From Melioribacteraceae bacterium (GTDB lineage: Bacteria; Bacteroidota; Ignavibacteria; Ignavibacteriales; Melioribacteraceae): 49,542 bases of DNA. Where the stretch lies: contig BQMY01000125.1 of the NCBI GenBank assembly GCA_022181065.1, forward strand, positions 1-49,542, in the 5' to 3' direction. Made by a program: the position numbers and the translations under genes. Each line of letters begins with the position of its first letter. Positions within the stretch are counted from its first letter, which is position 1. The notes beneath the pieces are model-generated. The model did not search any database. It saw nothing but the letters and a program-made list of their open reading frames with translations, and had not been told where the DNA came from. Shown piece by piece: positions 1 through 9,035 of this stretch.

Positions 1-32
1 CACTCTTTCCCTACACGACGCTCTTCCGATCT
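1..32 (+). other. Illumina read-1 adapter (artefact)
   Basis: The first 32 bases match the Illumina TruSeq read-1 adapter (CTCTTTCCCTACACGACG, then CTCTTCCGATCT), lacking only its first A. This is untrimmed library sequence, not genome. The contig edge is therefore an assembly or library end, and the genomic sequence starts at base 33. Confidence 0.98.
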
Positions 33-138
33 CTAACTAATATTTTTAACATAATTTCCCGAATCAATAATAATTACCAAATAATAAATATAGGCAAAAT
101 TGGAACAATGATAAATGCCAAAGGAAGGGTGGTTATTG

Positions 139-1134
139 CTATTCCACTTTTAATGTAGCTACTATTGTGAGTCCGTTTGAAACGAATGTCTCATCCCCGG
201 ATGCATACGTAGCAACAGCATTGTATGATTTTCCTGTACTCACATCCTTGATTTTCCATCTGAATGCCTCACCTGTGGAAAAGCCGTCTTTTTCGGATGT
301 TGTATTATCGTTACCCCATGCTGTAACGGGGATATTGTTCCCTGTCCAGACCGAGTATCCCGCACAAGCGTCAACCCCGCTTGAATCGTAAAAAACACCA
401 ATCAGATCACCCGGCTGGATAGCCGCGCCTTTAATAGTTGGCGCTACACTCGAAGGAACAGAAATTGTATGGTTTGTTCCTGTGTTATCAAATTCCCAAA
501 TAGCGGTTACAGTATCCTCGGGTGTTGGAGGAGCTTCTCCGGTGTAATTCAAATAAAAGTTCGCGACAGAAGTTACTCCCACCTCGGCAAGAATTCGCAG
601 CGACATCGTGTCGTAGCCCGCCTTGGTGGCAGACAGATCATAATACCCGGGTTCGAGGTATTGGATATGATAATTTCCTGTAATATCGGTGAGATAAAGA
701 CTATCACCTGTGGAAATTATTACACTATCGATTAGTTCTGTGGTAGAGATATCCCTGACAAACCCTTTAATTGCGCCAAAATCTTCCAGAGTCGCTTTTT
801 CAGTCAGGAAAAAATTAGCTCGGGATGTATCGCCAGCGTTCACATAAACTTTGACCGATGTAGTATCATATCCCGGTTTGAATGCCAGTAGCGAATACTC
901 CCCTTGCTCAAGTCCGAGAATGGAATAGTTACCATCACTATCTGTTGTAACGGTTGTTTCATCAAGCACAACAGTAGCCAATGAAATATACGCCATACTA
1001 CTGCTTTCCCGCACATAACCTTTAATTGATCCCTTGTTTACTTCATCGTTTTCAACAGGTGTATGCTTACATGCAAAAATTGATAAAACTAATAGTGTAT
1101 ATATTAAATAATTTTTTATCGGGTTCGAATTCAT
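139..1134 (-). CDS. Lipoprotein with two carboxypeptidase-regulatory-like domains
   Basis: This is a predicted lipoprotein of about 331 residues. A hydrophobic N-terminal stretch ends in a Cys (FACK), so it is probably lipid-anchored in the envelope. Two tandem beta-sandwich domains of the carboxypeptidase-regulatory-like type follow (each with G-x-IKG-[YF]-VR, then TD-x-x-GNY, then G-Y-DT), at about residues 37-112 and 122-198. The last 120 residues form a different domain (GDLIGVFY, VTAWGND, GEAFRWKI) that also occurs twice in the downstream-facing T9SS protein. An upstream in-frame GTG at 1138-1140 exists, but the ATG at 1132-1134 gives a normal signal peptide and is preferred, although neither has a strong ribosome-binding site. 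No enzymatic motif is visible. The role is probably surface binding or structural, which is inference. Confidence 0.8.
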   Translation of the reverse strand: MNSNPIKNYLIYTLLVLSIFACKHTPVENDEVNKGSIKGYVRESSSMAYISLATVVLDETTVTTDSDGNYSILGLEQGEYSLLAFKPGYDTTSVKVYVNAGDTSRANFFLTEKATLEDFGAIKGFVRDISTTELIDSVIISTGDSLYLTDITGNYHIQYLEPGYYDLSATKAGYDTMSLRILAEVGVTSVANFYLNYTGEAPPTPEDTVTAIWEFDNTGTNHTISVPSSVAPTIKGAAIQPGDLIGVFYDSSGVDACAGYSVWTGNNIPVTAWGNDNTTSEKDGFSTGEAFRWKIKDVSTGKSYNAVATYASGDETFVSNGLTIVATLKVE

Positions 1135-1168
1135 TAACACATCACTGAGCTGATGAAAGTTAAAAGAA

Positions 1169-1188
1169 AGCCGGTAAACTCACCGGCT
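1169..1188 (-). terminator. Hairpin terminator, outer copy
   Basis: A perfect 7-bp stem (AGCCGGT / ACCGGCT) with a 6-base loop is followed on the minus strand by a T-rich tract (TTTCTTTTAACTTT). It could end transcription from the T9SS gene upstream. A near-identical hairpin lies at 1392-1411, on the other side of the palindromic repeat. Confidence 0.55.
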
Positions 1189-1193
1189 GAGTT

Positions 1194-1386
1194 TGTTGAA
1201 AACCTGATTGTTTATTTCCAAGTCCCCCTTCCGAAGGGGGAAATCACTCCGCCATCGGCGAATTTTGTGATGGGGGATGACCAAAAGTCATGAAACAAGT
1301 AAAAAAAATCATCCTCCGTCTTCCGACATTCGTCGGAATCCACCTCCTTCAAAGGAGGACCTTAGAACGAAATGACTTTGTCAACA
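1194..1386 (-). repeat. Palindromic MITE-like repeat, copy A
   Basis: This non-coding element of about 193 bp has short imperfect terminal inverted repeats (TGTTGAAAA at 1194 and TTGTCAACA ending at 1386). It holds internal hairpins: CCCCCTTCCGAAGGGGG, TTCCGACATTCGTCGGAA and TCCTCCTTTGAAGGAGGA (the last read on the minus strand). The same series of blocks, in the opposite orientation, forms the element at 12704-12914. With no reading frame and only structured palindromes, it resembles a miniature transposable or large REP-type element. Confidence 0.75.
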
Positions 1387-1391
1387 GTCTG

Positions 1392-1411
1392 AGCCGGTAT
1401 ACTCACCGGCT
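1392..1411 (-). terminator. Hairpin at the end of the T9SS gene
   Basis: The stem AGCCGGT / ACCGGCT with loop ATACTC overlaps the TAG stop (1410-1412) of the T9SS gene. It matches the hairpin at 1169-1188 in 19 of 20 positions but has no T-tract, because the repeat element follows directly. The functional terminator may be the outer copy. Confidence 0.45.
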
Positions 1412-4400
1412 ATTTTAATAACATCATTTTTTTAATACGTACAAAGTTTGCCGCTTCCAATCTGTAGAAATATACACCGGATGAAAGTTCAGAACCATTG
1501 AAATTAACTTCATGGTAACCGGGGTTGAATTCTCCCTCAACCACTTTGGCGACTTTCTGTCCAAGCAGATTGTAAACTGAAATTTTTACATTCGATTTTT
1601 CTGGTAATCCAAATGAAATTTTTGTTTCAGGGTTAAATGGATTGGGATAATTTTGCGAAAGCACAAAATCGTCCGGGATATTTTCGCCGACAACTTCAAT
1701 TTTGGATAAAACTGTAATACCATTGTTCGAGTACGCAAATTCACCAGAAGATATTTCAACTTCAACTACAGCTATCTCTTCCTCTTCAGCGGCTGACCAA
1801 ATTCTTAGTCGGTATGGTTCACCTTCAATAAAACCGCCGCTTTCAGAATTGTACTGTCCCCAAACGGTAACAGCCATATTGTTATTATCATAAACTGTAC
1901 TGCCGCATATTTCGCCGTTACTTCTCACGACCGCGATTTCATCTCCCGGTGAAAGAAATTCCTCAACAACAAATTTAGGAATACCTATAACCGATGAATT
2001 TGTTGAGTTGAAATCAATATTGAAATATCTCTTACCGAGTGGTTCGTTACTTACACTCAATTTCGAAATAACACTGTTCGGAGGATATGTTAGGATATCC
2101 GCGGTTCTAAGCTTTACAAGATACGCCTGACCTACAATCAGATCACCTACCTCATTAATTCCCTGATCAGGCCAGTAAACCTCACCATCCTGATTTTTCA
2201 GGATAATAATATTATCAATAATTGAGTTTAGAGCCAATGTAAGCGGCATATTGTTTTTCCGTAGGTAAGGAATCAAGTTCCAACCTAATGAAAGCTGCAA
2301 CGGTTCATTTTCCGGTACCAATTCCGTTCCCGATAATTGAAGCGTATCAAGATTTTCAGAATTGTTGAAAAGCATGTAGTAACCTTCCTTGTAATTCCAG
2401 GAAGTCAGATCAGCGGTAATTTCAGGATTGTTGGGATCACTTACATCTGTAATCCAGTAAACGTTACCAACTGCGTTTTTAAGCATGATAAAATCTGTAA
2501 CTTCGGGGAATATTCCCTGATTTATTCCACCGCTCGATTCAGGAACCGGAGGTGAAAGAATATTATCATCACCTGTTACAGAGAACGCCAGATTTGTTAC
2601 GTCAGGTTTGATATAGCTTGATACATAGCTCCAGCCGTTTCTTGAAGCGATTTTGTGAACACCGTCAGGATTTACTATAACCGGGTCTTCACTCTCACGC
2701 TGATAAGTGAGTTTTTCAATTTCGTAAGCACCATTCAGAAAATAAACTATTGGAGTAAATGATGGTATCGCGCTTCTATCGTTTATATCAGCCGGATGAA
2801 TTTCATCCTCGGGATCATCCTGCGACCATACCGTACGCCAAATCTTGAATATCAGACTTTTCCCTTCGGGCACACCTTCTGTCACATCCGAGGTAGTAGG
2901 ATCATCACCCCATACTGTTAGTAAGACTGAGTTGGTCGAGTCAAAATTAAATCTGTGATATTTATATCCAACACAGGTAAGTCCTTTTGTATTATCAAGA
3001 TAAAAAGCGCCTACATAAATATCTTCGTCTGCTGTAATTATGTTATTCGCCGGATTCTGATCATCAACTACATTGATGTCGTTGAACATTACTGTCATAT
3101 TATGACCGGTTTGATTATTGTATGCCCATGTTCCACCGGATGTGCGAGGAGGAGTTGGACGTATGGTAAACAAATCAGAAATTGCCGGAGTCATAACACC
3201 CGCAGTATCAATCACCTGAATTCTGGCAGTATTGTAAGCCGTAACCATATTCGGTACGTAATACTTGAAATACCCAAGATCTGAAGTTAATGCTTCGGCA
3301 CCTTCAATGGTTTCCCAAGTCCAGTTATTAGGGTTTGCGTCATCACCGTCGAGCGCAATCTGCAAAGATATCACTGTGTCAGCAGGAGCAAGCCATTTAA
3401 TATTGAGGGAATCACCACCCAATACTACCGGCCCCCCAATCGGAGTTAAAATTTGCAAATCGGTTGCAAAGTCAATAGAGATTTGGGATGAACTCACATC
3501 CCCCTCCGGATATGATTTAATTAAAATTTTACGTGTGGTTGTATCCGATTTGAATGTATAACTACCGGTATTTGCGACGACTTTACTTTTTTCAGCAACG
3601 AGAACATCACTTGCGTCACGAATTTCAACTTGAATATTTTGTATAAGTCCTCTACTAACCCATTGCAGCTGAATTTGCTGACCTTCGATAAAAATCGCGC
3701 CATCCTCCGGGTCAAATATCGCGAGAGATTTGGTAAAGCTCGGACTTGTAGATGATACTGTACCATTGAGCCGCCAGTTCGTGTAATCAATAGAACCGGG
3801 TATTGTAAAAGAAACCAGATCGGCTATTCCGGATGTTTGTCCCCACCAATTTTGAGTAAAATCAGCCTGGGGTGTCGCGGGAGCTGTCGATGCTACCTGA
3901 ATATTATTGGCAAAATCATTTCCGTAAATATTGGAATTTATAAATTCAACCTCCGGCGTCGCGTCTTCAATTACACCAACAGGATTAAACATATCACTAT
4001 CAAGTCTTTCTGACATTATAAAGAAGCCACGACCGGTATTACCGAGGCAATTCACATAAGAAGCCAACGTAGTTCCGTCGCCAGCCGCAATAAACCCAAG
4101 AGAATCGTTATTTGAAATTTCACTTTGCTGAATCCAGAGATAACCGCTTGAATTCACGACTCCGTGAAAAGCATTTCCCGAGAACAAACAATTGTGCACT
4201 CTGTTTATTGAGCCGTCAAGATTAAATAATCCCGACTTATCACAATCTTCAACTATGGTATTCTGAATTTCTACATCAGTACCGGAAGCACTATTGAAAA
4301 TCCCGGTACCATTAATATTTTTAATCTCGCACCAATCGATAGAAACATTATCGGCGTTAATTTCAATTCCGCTTGTTACGGCACTATCAACAATAGTATG

Positions 4401-4973
4401 CTGAACGGTAGTATTACTCTGGTTGACTATTATCCCTTTACCGGCAAGATCTTTAGCAAGCACACCGGAGATAAAAAATCGGGATTCTGAACTGAAATCT
4501 TCAACAGTTATTCCTGTGACACCATTCTGAATTGTTACTCCGTAAATACTTCCAGGTCGACCAATAGTAAAACCGTCCCATGAATTGAGTATTTGGAAAT
4601 TATAGAGGCTGTCGCTCGATGTGGCGCTGGAATCAAGAACAATTCCTTGCCAATGCTTATTTTCGCTGCCTTCAGGAGCAGGATCGCCTACAGGCGTAAA
4701 GATTACCGGGCTATCGGTTTTTCCCCTGATAACAATCTTACCGCCATTTTTTACCTGAAGTTTGAAATCTCCAAATCCATCCGCATTGATATCAGCCCAA
4801 TGAAATCCAACAGTTACTCCGGATTCAATGATCAATTTACCACCCGATTCAACAATCACATTTGTATTGAATGTTTTATCGGCTGACCATGTTTCAGTTT
4901 CACTGATAACATAGGAGGATTGGGAATATATTGCTGAAAATAAAAGTAATAAAAACGTAATTGTTTTTTTCAT
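1410..4973 (-). CDS. Secreted beta-helix protein with T9SS sorting domain
   Basis: This is a protein of about 1187 residues, counted from the Met that opens a clear signal peptide (MKKTITFLLLLFSAIYSQ); an upstream in-frame ATG at 4995-4997 would add eight residues. Residues below count from that upstream Met. About 35-400 is a right-handed parallel beta-helix of N-G-x-G-I and N-T-x-V-type turns. About 430-610 looks Ig-like or FnIII-like. A W-G-D-D domain occurs at about 622-765 and again at 990-1103, and a GWNLIPY-type domain lies at 785-965. About 1111-1195 is the T9SS type A sorting domain (NYPNPFNP, YNLLGQKVA, LSSGVYFYRL). The protein is expected to cross the outer membrane by type IX secretion and be released or anchored at the surface. 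No catalytic residues are identifiable, so the ligand is unknown. Confidence 0.88.
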   Translation of the reverse strand: MKKTITFLLLLFSAIYSQSSYVISETETWSADKTFNTNVIVESGGKLIIESGVTVGFHWADINADGFGDFKLQVKNGGKIVIRGKTDSPVIFTPVGDPAPEGSENKHWQGIVLDSSATSSDSLYNFQILNSWDGFTIGRPGSIYGVTIQNGVTGITVEDFSSESRFFISGVLAKDLAGKGIIVNQSNTTVQHTIVDSAVTSGIEINADNVSIDWCEIKNINGTGIFNSASGTDVEIQNTIVEDCDKSGLFNLDGSINRVHNCLFSGNAFHGVVNSSGYLWIQQSEISNNDSLGFIAAGDGTTLASYVNCLGNTGRGFFIMSERLDSDMFNPVGVIEDATPEVEFINSNIYGNDFANNIQVASTAPATPQADFTQNWWGQTSGIADLVSFTIPGSIDYTNWRLNGTVSSTSPSFTKSLAIFDPEDGAIFIEGQQIQLQWVSRGLIQNIQVEIRDASDVLVAEKSKVVANTGSYTFKSDTTTRKILIKSYPEGDVSSSQISIDFATDLQILTPIGGPVVLGGDSLNIKWLAPADTVISLQIALDGDDANPNNWTWETIEGAEALTSDLGYFKYYVPNMVTAYNTARIQVIDTAGVMTPAISDLFTIRPTPPRTSGGTWAYNNQTGHNMTVMFNDINVVDDQNPANNIITADEDIYVGAFYLDNTKGLTCVGYKYHRFNFDSTNSVLLTVWGDDPTTSDVTEGVPEGKSLIFKIWRTVWSQDDPEDEIHPADINDRSAIPSFTPIVYFLNGAYEIEKLTYQRESEDPVIVNPDGVHKIASRNGWSYVSSYIKPDVTNLAFSVTGDDNILSPPVPESSGGINQGIFPEVTDFIMLKNAVGNVYWITDVSDPNNPEITADLTSWNYKEGYYMLFNNSENLDTLQLSGTELVPENEPLQLSLGWNLIPYLRKNNMPLTLALNSIIDNIIILKNQDGEVYWPDQGINEVGDLIVGQAYLVKLRTADILTYPPNSVISKLSVSNEPLGKRYFNIDFNSTNSSVIGIPKFVVEEFLSPGDEIAVVRSNGEICGSTVYDNNNMAVTVWGQYNSESGGFIEGEPYRLRIWSAAEEEEIAVVEVEISSGEFAYSNNGITVLSKIEVVGENIPDDFVLSQNYPNPFNPETKISFGLPEKSNVKISVYNLLGQKVAKVVEGEFNPGYHEVNFNGSELSSGVYFYRLEAANFVRIKKMMLLK

Positions 4974-5110
4974 AGGCAATCCGGAGTTTTGATTCATTAC
5001 AAATCAATTTCTATGGTTCAATTCACTCTTAATATAACCAATTATTTAGCATAATTCATTATTTTTATTTATAAATTAGAATGCGAATTCATCTAATTTT
5101 GGAGTAAGTT

Positions 5111-5959
5111 TTGTTATCAAAATTCAACATTTTTTATATTTCTTTTGTTTTACTGGTTATCAGCTTCACAACATCCTCGGCACAGGATGATTCTTCCGAT
5201 ATTGAGCTCTTTTTAATAGATTCGTACGTAACACAAGAAAGACCTCATATATTCAAACTTACATTTTTTACAACTGAAGCAGTAAAATCTGAAGTTGAGA
5301 TTGATGACAACCTAACTTATATCGTCGCTGATACCCTTGCGGAGGACCATAAAGGTGAATTTGATGTAACCAATGAGAGTTTTTCTTCATCTACGGTTGT
5401 GATGTATATCACACTGACGAAGGGGGATGGTTCTGAGATTAAAAAAGGTCCGTACGAGGTTATCCTCCCGCAACTTGAAGCACTTATCGAAACCGATCAG
5501 GATCTGAATCTTCTCACAGTTTGCTGCTTTGGGGGTGTTATTTTTGGTTTACCGTCACCAACCGCAGTATTTTACGACGGAGAAACAAAATGGGCTCTTA
5601 GCAAAGAAATCCCTCTCTTATCCTACTATACTTCAGGGTTTAACTATCCCGCGCATTATCTCAGTTTTGAGTATCAATACGTTAGTGATATTCCCAATAA
5701 CCACCTTTACAGACTTGGGTACAAGTACATTAAAACGTTACCCTTGATTGAATATTTATCCGCCGGAGCAAATGTATTTACTGATTTAAAGGGTAATAGC
5801 GGCATATCACCCGAATTTACCGTTGGTGTTTACAAATTTTACAATGTATTTACTGTTTATACCCGGTATCGCTACAATTTTGAGTTTGATAATTCCAATT
5901 ACAAATTCCATGAATTATCAATCGGGTTGTACTCAAATTTCTTCTCATTGAATTTATAA
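5111..5959 (+). CDS. Exported protein, probable outer-membrane beta-barrel C-terminus
   Basis: This 282-residue protein is of unknown function. A signal peptide (residues 1-25, ending SSAQ) is followed by a beta-rich N-terminal half. The C-terminal half has alternating aromatic strands (HYLSFEYQYV, LYRLGYKYI, FTVYTRYRYNF) and ends in an aromatic/hydrophobic strand (SIGLYSNFFSLNL), the usual signature of a small outer-membrane barrel. The start is TTG at 5111, chosen because GGAG sits at 5101-5104 with six bases of spacing; no ATG gives a signal peptide. The gene is divergent from the T9SS gene and its last six bases overlap the converging methyltransferase gene. I do not recognise a named family. 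Confidence 0.75.
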   Translation: MLSKFNIFYISFVLLVISFTTSSAQDDSSDIELFLIDSYVTQERPHIFKLTFFTTEAVKSEVEIDDNLTYIVADTLAEDHKGEFDVTNESFSSSTVVMYITLTKGDGSEIKKGPYEVILPQLEALIETDQDLNLLTVCCFGGVIFGLPSPTAVFYDGETKWALSKEIPLLSYYTSGFNYPAHYLSFEYQYVSDIPNNHLYRLGYKYIKTLPLIEYLSAGANVFTDLKGNSGISPEFTVGVYKFYNVFTVYTRYRYNFEFDNSNYKFHELSIGLYSNFFSLNL

Positions 5960-7177
5960 AAAGGACTGGTTTACTAATTTTGCCAGAATTGCTTCATAAC
6001 TTTTATCGACCAAAATTATAAATAAAAAATAATTTCCGCCGTTTTTCATTTTTAGTGAAGCTGTAACTTCGGCGGGTTTTATACTGATACCTTTAGCTTT
6101 AACATTGATCTGATTTACTCCACTCTCAGTGAGTTCCTTTTTGATTTTTTTCACATTGTATGGAAGAGCTTTAAATACTTCAAATACTTTTCCGGGGAAA
6201 TCGCCATGAAATGCAGTGGAATAAAAATAATAGTCGGATAAACCCGCGGCATTCAGATTAAAACTTGCCGCTGCTGTAAAATCCAGTCCTGATTTTGAAA
6301 TACCACAATATGATTCATACAAGTATCCCGATGAAATCGCATCTGTCTGCTTTATCTCGCTAACCCTTTCGGCATCACATATACTAACAGATACAGGTTC
6401 GCTGTCAGCTCGTAACTCCACACCCGAAATAGTGCATTCTTTTATATTCCCCGGTACGATAGCAAGCAGCAGTTCCCGACATTCGTCATTAACCGAAACC
6501 ACCATTACCTTTGATATACCAGGAAACAGCTTCATTGCCTCTCTGATATCAAAAGCCGGACTGAGCTTAAATAACAACTTGCGCGCTTTGCTTTTCAGGA
6601 ACTCATAGTTTGTGAAAATATCAGGTTTCAGATAATTTATATCAACCGAACGGCGGTTGTCATCCCTTCTCGCCGGATCGACGTAAAGCAGATCAAAATG
6701 CTTGTCGGGGAAATTATTCAACATCGAAATGGAATCACCCTGAACAAAATTTACGTTTGTTCTATCGGCAATTGAAGCGTTGTGTTTTGCTATTTCGGAA
6801 AGGACTTCCGATTGTTCAAAGTGATAAACTTCCCGGAATTGATCAGAGAGAAAAAGTGTATCAATTCCGAGACCACCGGTTATATCAACAGCCCTGATAC
6901 CACGATAGGAATTAAATTTGTACTGCGCTGTCAATGTTGAAGATGCCTGCTCCAAAGGGATGGTATCAAACAACATTTTCTCAACCGGTAAACCTGAAAG
7001 TTTCTGTGCAGCTTTTTGTCTGCATTTGAGGAGAGTAGCTAAAGCAGGAACGGGAAGTTTAATCTTCCCGCTCAGCTTTAAGGAAAACTCTTGTGGCGAT
7101 AAGTCTGCGTATTTTGTTAATAACTCACATGCCTCTGCAGACTTAAGAAATTCTATATCTTCCAAAGTTATAGACAA
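5954..7177 (-). CDS. THUMP-like class I SAM-dependent methyltransferase
   Basis: This 407-residue protein resembles the Bacteroidetes THUMP-like methyltransferases. The Rossmann methyltransferase core lies at about residues 90-250, with the SAM-binding motif VDITGGLGIDTLFLS and the catalytic-type motif YVDPARRD. The C-terminal part (about 310-407) corresponds to the small THUMP-like domain seen in this family. RNA methylation is expected from the family, but the substrate is not known. The start is TTG at 7175-7177, 15 bases after the phoH stop, so the two genes are probably co-transcribed. The 3' end overlaps the convergent exported-protein gene by six bases. Confidence 0.85.
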   Translation of the reverse strand: MSITLEDIEFLKSAEACELLTKYADLSPQEFSLKLSGKIKLPVPALATLLKCRQKAAQKLSGLPVEKMLFDTIPLEQASSTLTAQYKFNSYRGIRAVDITGGLGIDTLFLSDQFREVYHFEQSEVLSEIAKHNASIADRTNVNFVQGDSISMLNNFPDKHFDLLYVDPARRDDNRRSVDINYLKPDIFTNYEFLKSKARKLLFKLSPAFDIREAMKLFPGISKVMVVSVNDECRELLLAIVPGNIKECTISGVELRADSEPVSVSICDAERVSEIKQTDAISSGYLYESYCGISKSGLDFTAAASFNLNAAGLSDYYFYSTAFHGDFPGKVFEVFKALPYNVKKIKKELTESGVNQINVKAKGISIKPAEVTASLKMKNGGNYFLFIILVDKSYEAILAKLVNQSFL

Positions 7178-7192
7178 AACTACACCAGAATT

Positions 7193-8161
7193 TTAATCCA
7201 TTTCTTTATCATCGCCACCATTAAATTTTTCGTATGCGTCAATAATATCTTTAACCAGTTTATGCCTTACAACATCCTTCTTCTCGAAGAATACAAAACC
7301 AACACCATCCACATTGCGAAGTATTCTCTGCACATGTACAAGACCGCTGGTGGTTTTCGTCGGTAAATCGACCTGTGTATCATCACCGGTAATTATCGAT
7401 TTTGAGTTTGGACCCAATCTCGTGAGGAACATCTTCATTTGTGTCATCGTTGAGTTCTGGGCCTCGTCAAGAATTACAAAGGCGTTATTAAGAGTTCTAC
7501 CCCGCATATACGCGAGCGGTACAATCTCAACTATACTTTTTTCGATGTAACCTTTTAGCTGCTCGGCAGGAATCATATCCTGAAGAGCATCGTAAAGAGG
7601 ACGCAAATAAGGATCGATCTTCTCCCTGAAATCTCCGGGCAAAAAACCCAGTGATTCACCGGCTTCAACCGCGGGTCGGGCAAGCACAATTTTTTGTACT
7701 CTACCCTGCTTGAGTGCAGCAACCGCAAAAGCGACAGCCATATAAGTTTTACCTGTACCCGCAGGGCCAATAGCAAAACAGATGTCGTTTTTACGAACTA
7801 CATCAATATAAACGGCCTGATTGGGCGTTTTGGCTTTGATCACATCTTTACGAGTGTAAAGAATAATATTGTCATATTCATTACTGGCAATAATTTCCCG
7901 TCCCTGAACAGTAAGGTCAATAATAGTCTGAACATCATCAGGACGAAGTTTACCGCTGGTGTTGAGAACATAAACCATCTCTTTGATTATTTTCTCAACA
8001 GATTCGACCTCTTCACGAACACCTTTAATGTAAACGTTATCACCTCTGACTGTAACAGTGGTGTTAAAACTTTCTTCAACAGGCTTTAAGTTTGCGTCGT
8101 TAAAACCAAGTAACGCCAGTAAATCGACGTTTTCCAGTGTTATAATTTTTTCTACTTGCGT
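7193..8161 (-). CDS. phoH: PhoH family ATPase, apparent ACG start
   Basis: The cytoplasmic PhoH-family P-loop ATPase has Walker A (GPAGTGKT), FVILDEAQN as Walker B and the conserved TGDDTQVDLP. It is associated with RNA metabolism and stress in other bacteria. The first in-frame ATG is at 7976-7978 and would remove 61 residues of recognisable PhoH N-terminal domain (ENVDLLALLGFNDANL, TVTVRGDNVYIKG). That extension is open back to an in-frame TAA just before an AAGGAG ribosome-binding site (8170-8175). No ATG, GTG or TTG lies in between. An ACG eight bases after the site (8159-8161) gives 322 residues, the usual family length. Either ACG is the start or the base is an assembly error for ATG. 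Confidence 0.85.
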   Translation of the reverse strand, partial: TQVEKIITLENVDLLALLGFNDANLKPVEESFNTTVTVRGDNVYIKGVREEVESVEKIIKEMVYVLNTSGKLRPDDVQTIIDLTVQGREIIASNEYDNIILYTRKDVIKAKTPNQAVYIDVVRKNDICFAIGPAGTGKTYMAVAFAVAALKQGRVQKIVLARPAVEAGESLGFLPGDFREKIDPYLRPLYDALQDMIPAEQLKGYIEKSIVEIVPLAYMRGRTLNNAFVILDEAQNSTMTQMKMFLTRLGPNSKSIITGDDTQVDLPTKTTSGLVHVQRILRNVDGVGFVFFEKKDVVRHKLVKDIIDAYEKFNGGDDKEMD

Positions 8162-8218
8162 AACAAATTCTCCTTAAATATTAACAGTAATAAAAACCTG
8201 CATACAAACCCAAAAGTT

Positions 8219-8260
8219 CTAAAAAAAAGCCCTGATCACGCCAGGCATGAAAAGGGCTTA
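8219..8260 (-). terminator. Rho-independent terminator after the LysM gene
   Basis: On the minus strand a stem AAGCCC / GGGCTT encloses a loop holding a second small GCC..GGC dyad and is followed by a run of eight T. It lies 40 bases beyond the LysM gene stop and separates that gene from phoH. Confidence 0.8.
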
Positions 8261-8298
8261 AAAAGAGAATATAAATTATATATTCAAACTAAACGATA

Positions 8299-8991
8299 TT
8301 AGTTAGTAGCGTTGTCTGCAGGAGCAGGTTTGTAATTTCTTCTAATTTTATCGTATTTAGCTTTTTCTTCATCTGTAAGGTTAGGAATTTTGAAAACCTG
8401 AGCAGGATAAATAAGATCAGGATTTTTGATCTGGTCGCGGTTAGCTTTGTAAATTACCGGCCATGCAAACGGGTTTCCATAATGCGCGTCTTTTTTCGCG
8501 ATACCCCACAGGTGATCACCCTTAACAACTGTATAGTTAATTTCTTTTGGAGCTTCTACCCAAGCGTCAAGCTTTCTCTGAAGTTCGTTGTGAACTTTGT
8601 TGTAGAATTCAGGAAGAGCGCTAATTTTATTCGCTTTAAGGTTATCCAATTCAGCTTGTCTGTCTGCTTTTTCAGGTTCTTTTCTGTTGATTTTACCTTC
8701 AAGAGCCTGAACTTTTTTTCTAAAGTTATCAATGTCTGCTTCTTTAGCGTCAACCATTGCATAAAGTTCTTTCATACAATCTTCATATGACTGAAGTTCA
8801 GCAAGAGTAGTTTTTGCCGCGTTAACTTCTTCCTGAAGAGTTTTGATATCTTCCTGAAGAGAAACTTTCTTTTCAGTAAGACGGTTTATTTCAGCTTGCC
8901 ATTCTTCTTTAGTCATTTCTTCTTGAGCAAATGCTGTAGCCGAAAGGAACAATAGTAGCATTATTCCAGAAAACAAATTTGCTAATTTCAT
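8299..8991 (-). CDS. Exported coiled-coil LysM protein
   Basis: This is a 230-residue envelope protein. A signal peptide (residues 1-22, ending AFA|QEE) is followed by a long charged coiled coil (about 25-130). A single LysM domain at about 152-203 (YTVVKGDHLWGIAKK, then NPDLIYPAQVFKIP) predicts peptidoglycan binding. A good ribosome-binding site (GGAGG) precedes the ATG. The neighbour upstream is a small coiled-coil lipoprotein, so together they may tether the outer membrane to the cell wall, which is inference. The terminator just downstream ends this unit. Confidence 0.88.
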   Translation of the reverse strand: MKLANLFSGIMLLLFLSATAFAQEEMTKEEWQAEINRLTEKKVSLQEDIKTLQEEVNAAKTTLAELQSYEDCMKELYAMVDAKEADIDNFRKKVQALEGKINRKEPEKADRQAELDNLKANKISALPEFYNKVHNELQRKLDAWVEAPKEINYTVVKGDHLWGIAKKDAHYGNPFAWPVIYKANRDQIKNPDLIYPAQVFKIPNLTDEEKAKYDKIRRNYKPAPADNATN

Positions 8992-9035
8992 GTAAATCCT
9001 CCGTTAGATTTTATAAACTTTTTATTCGCTATTAA

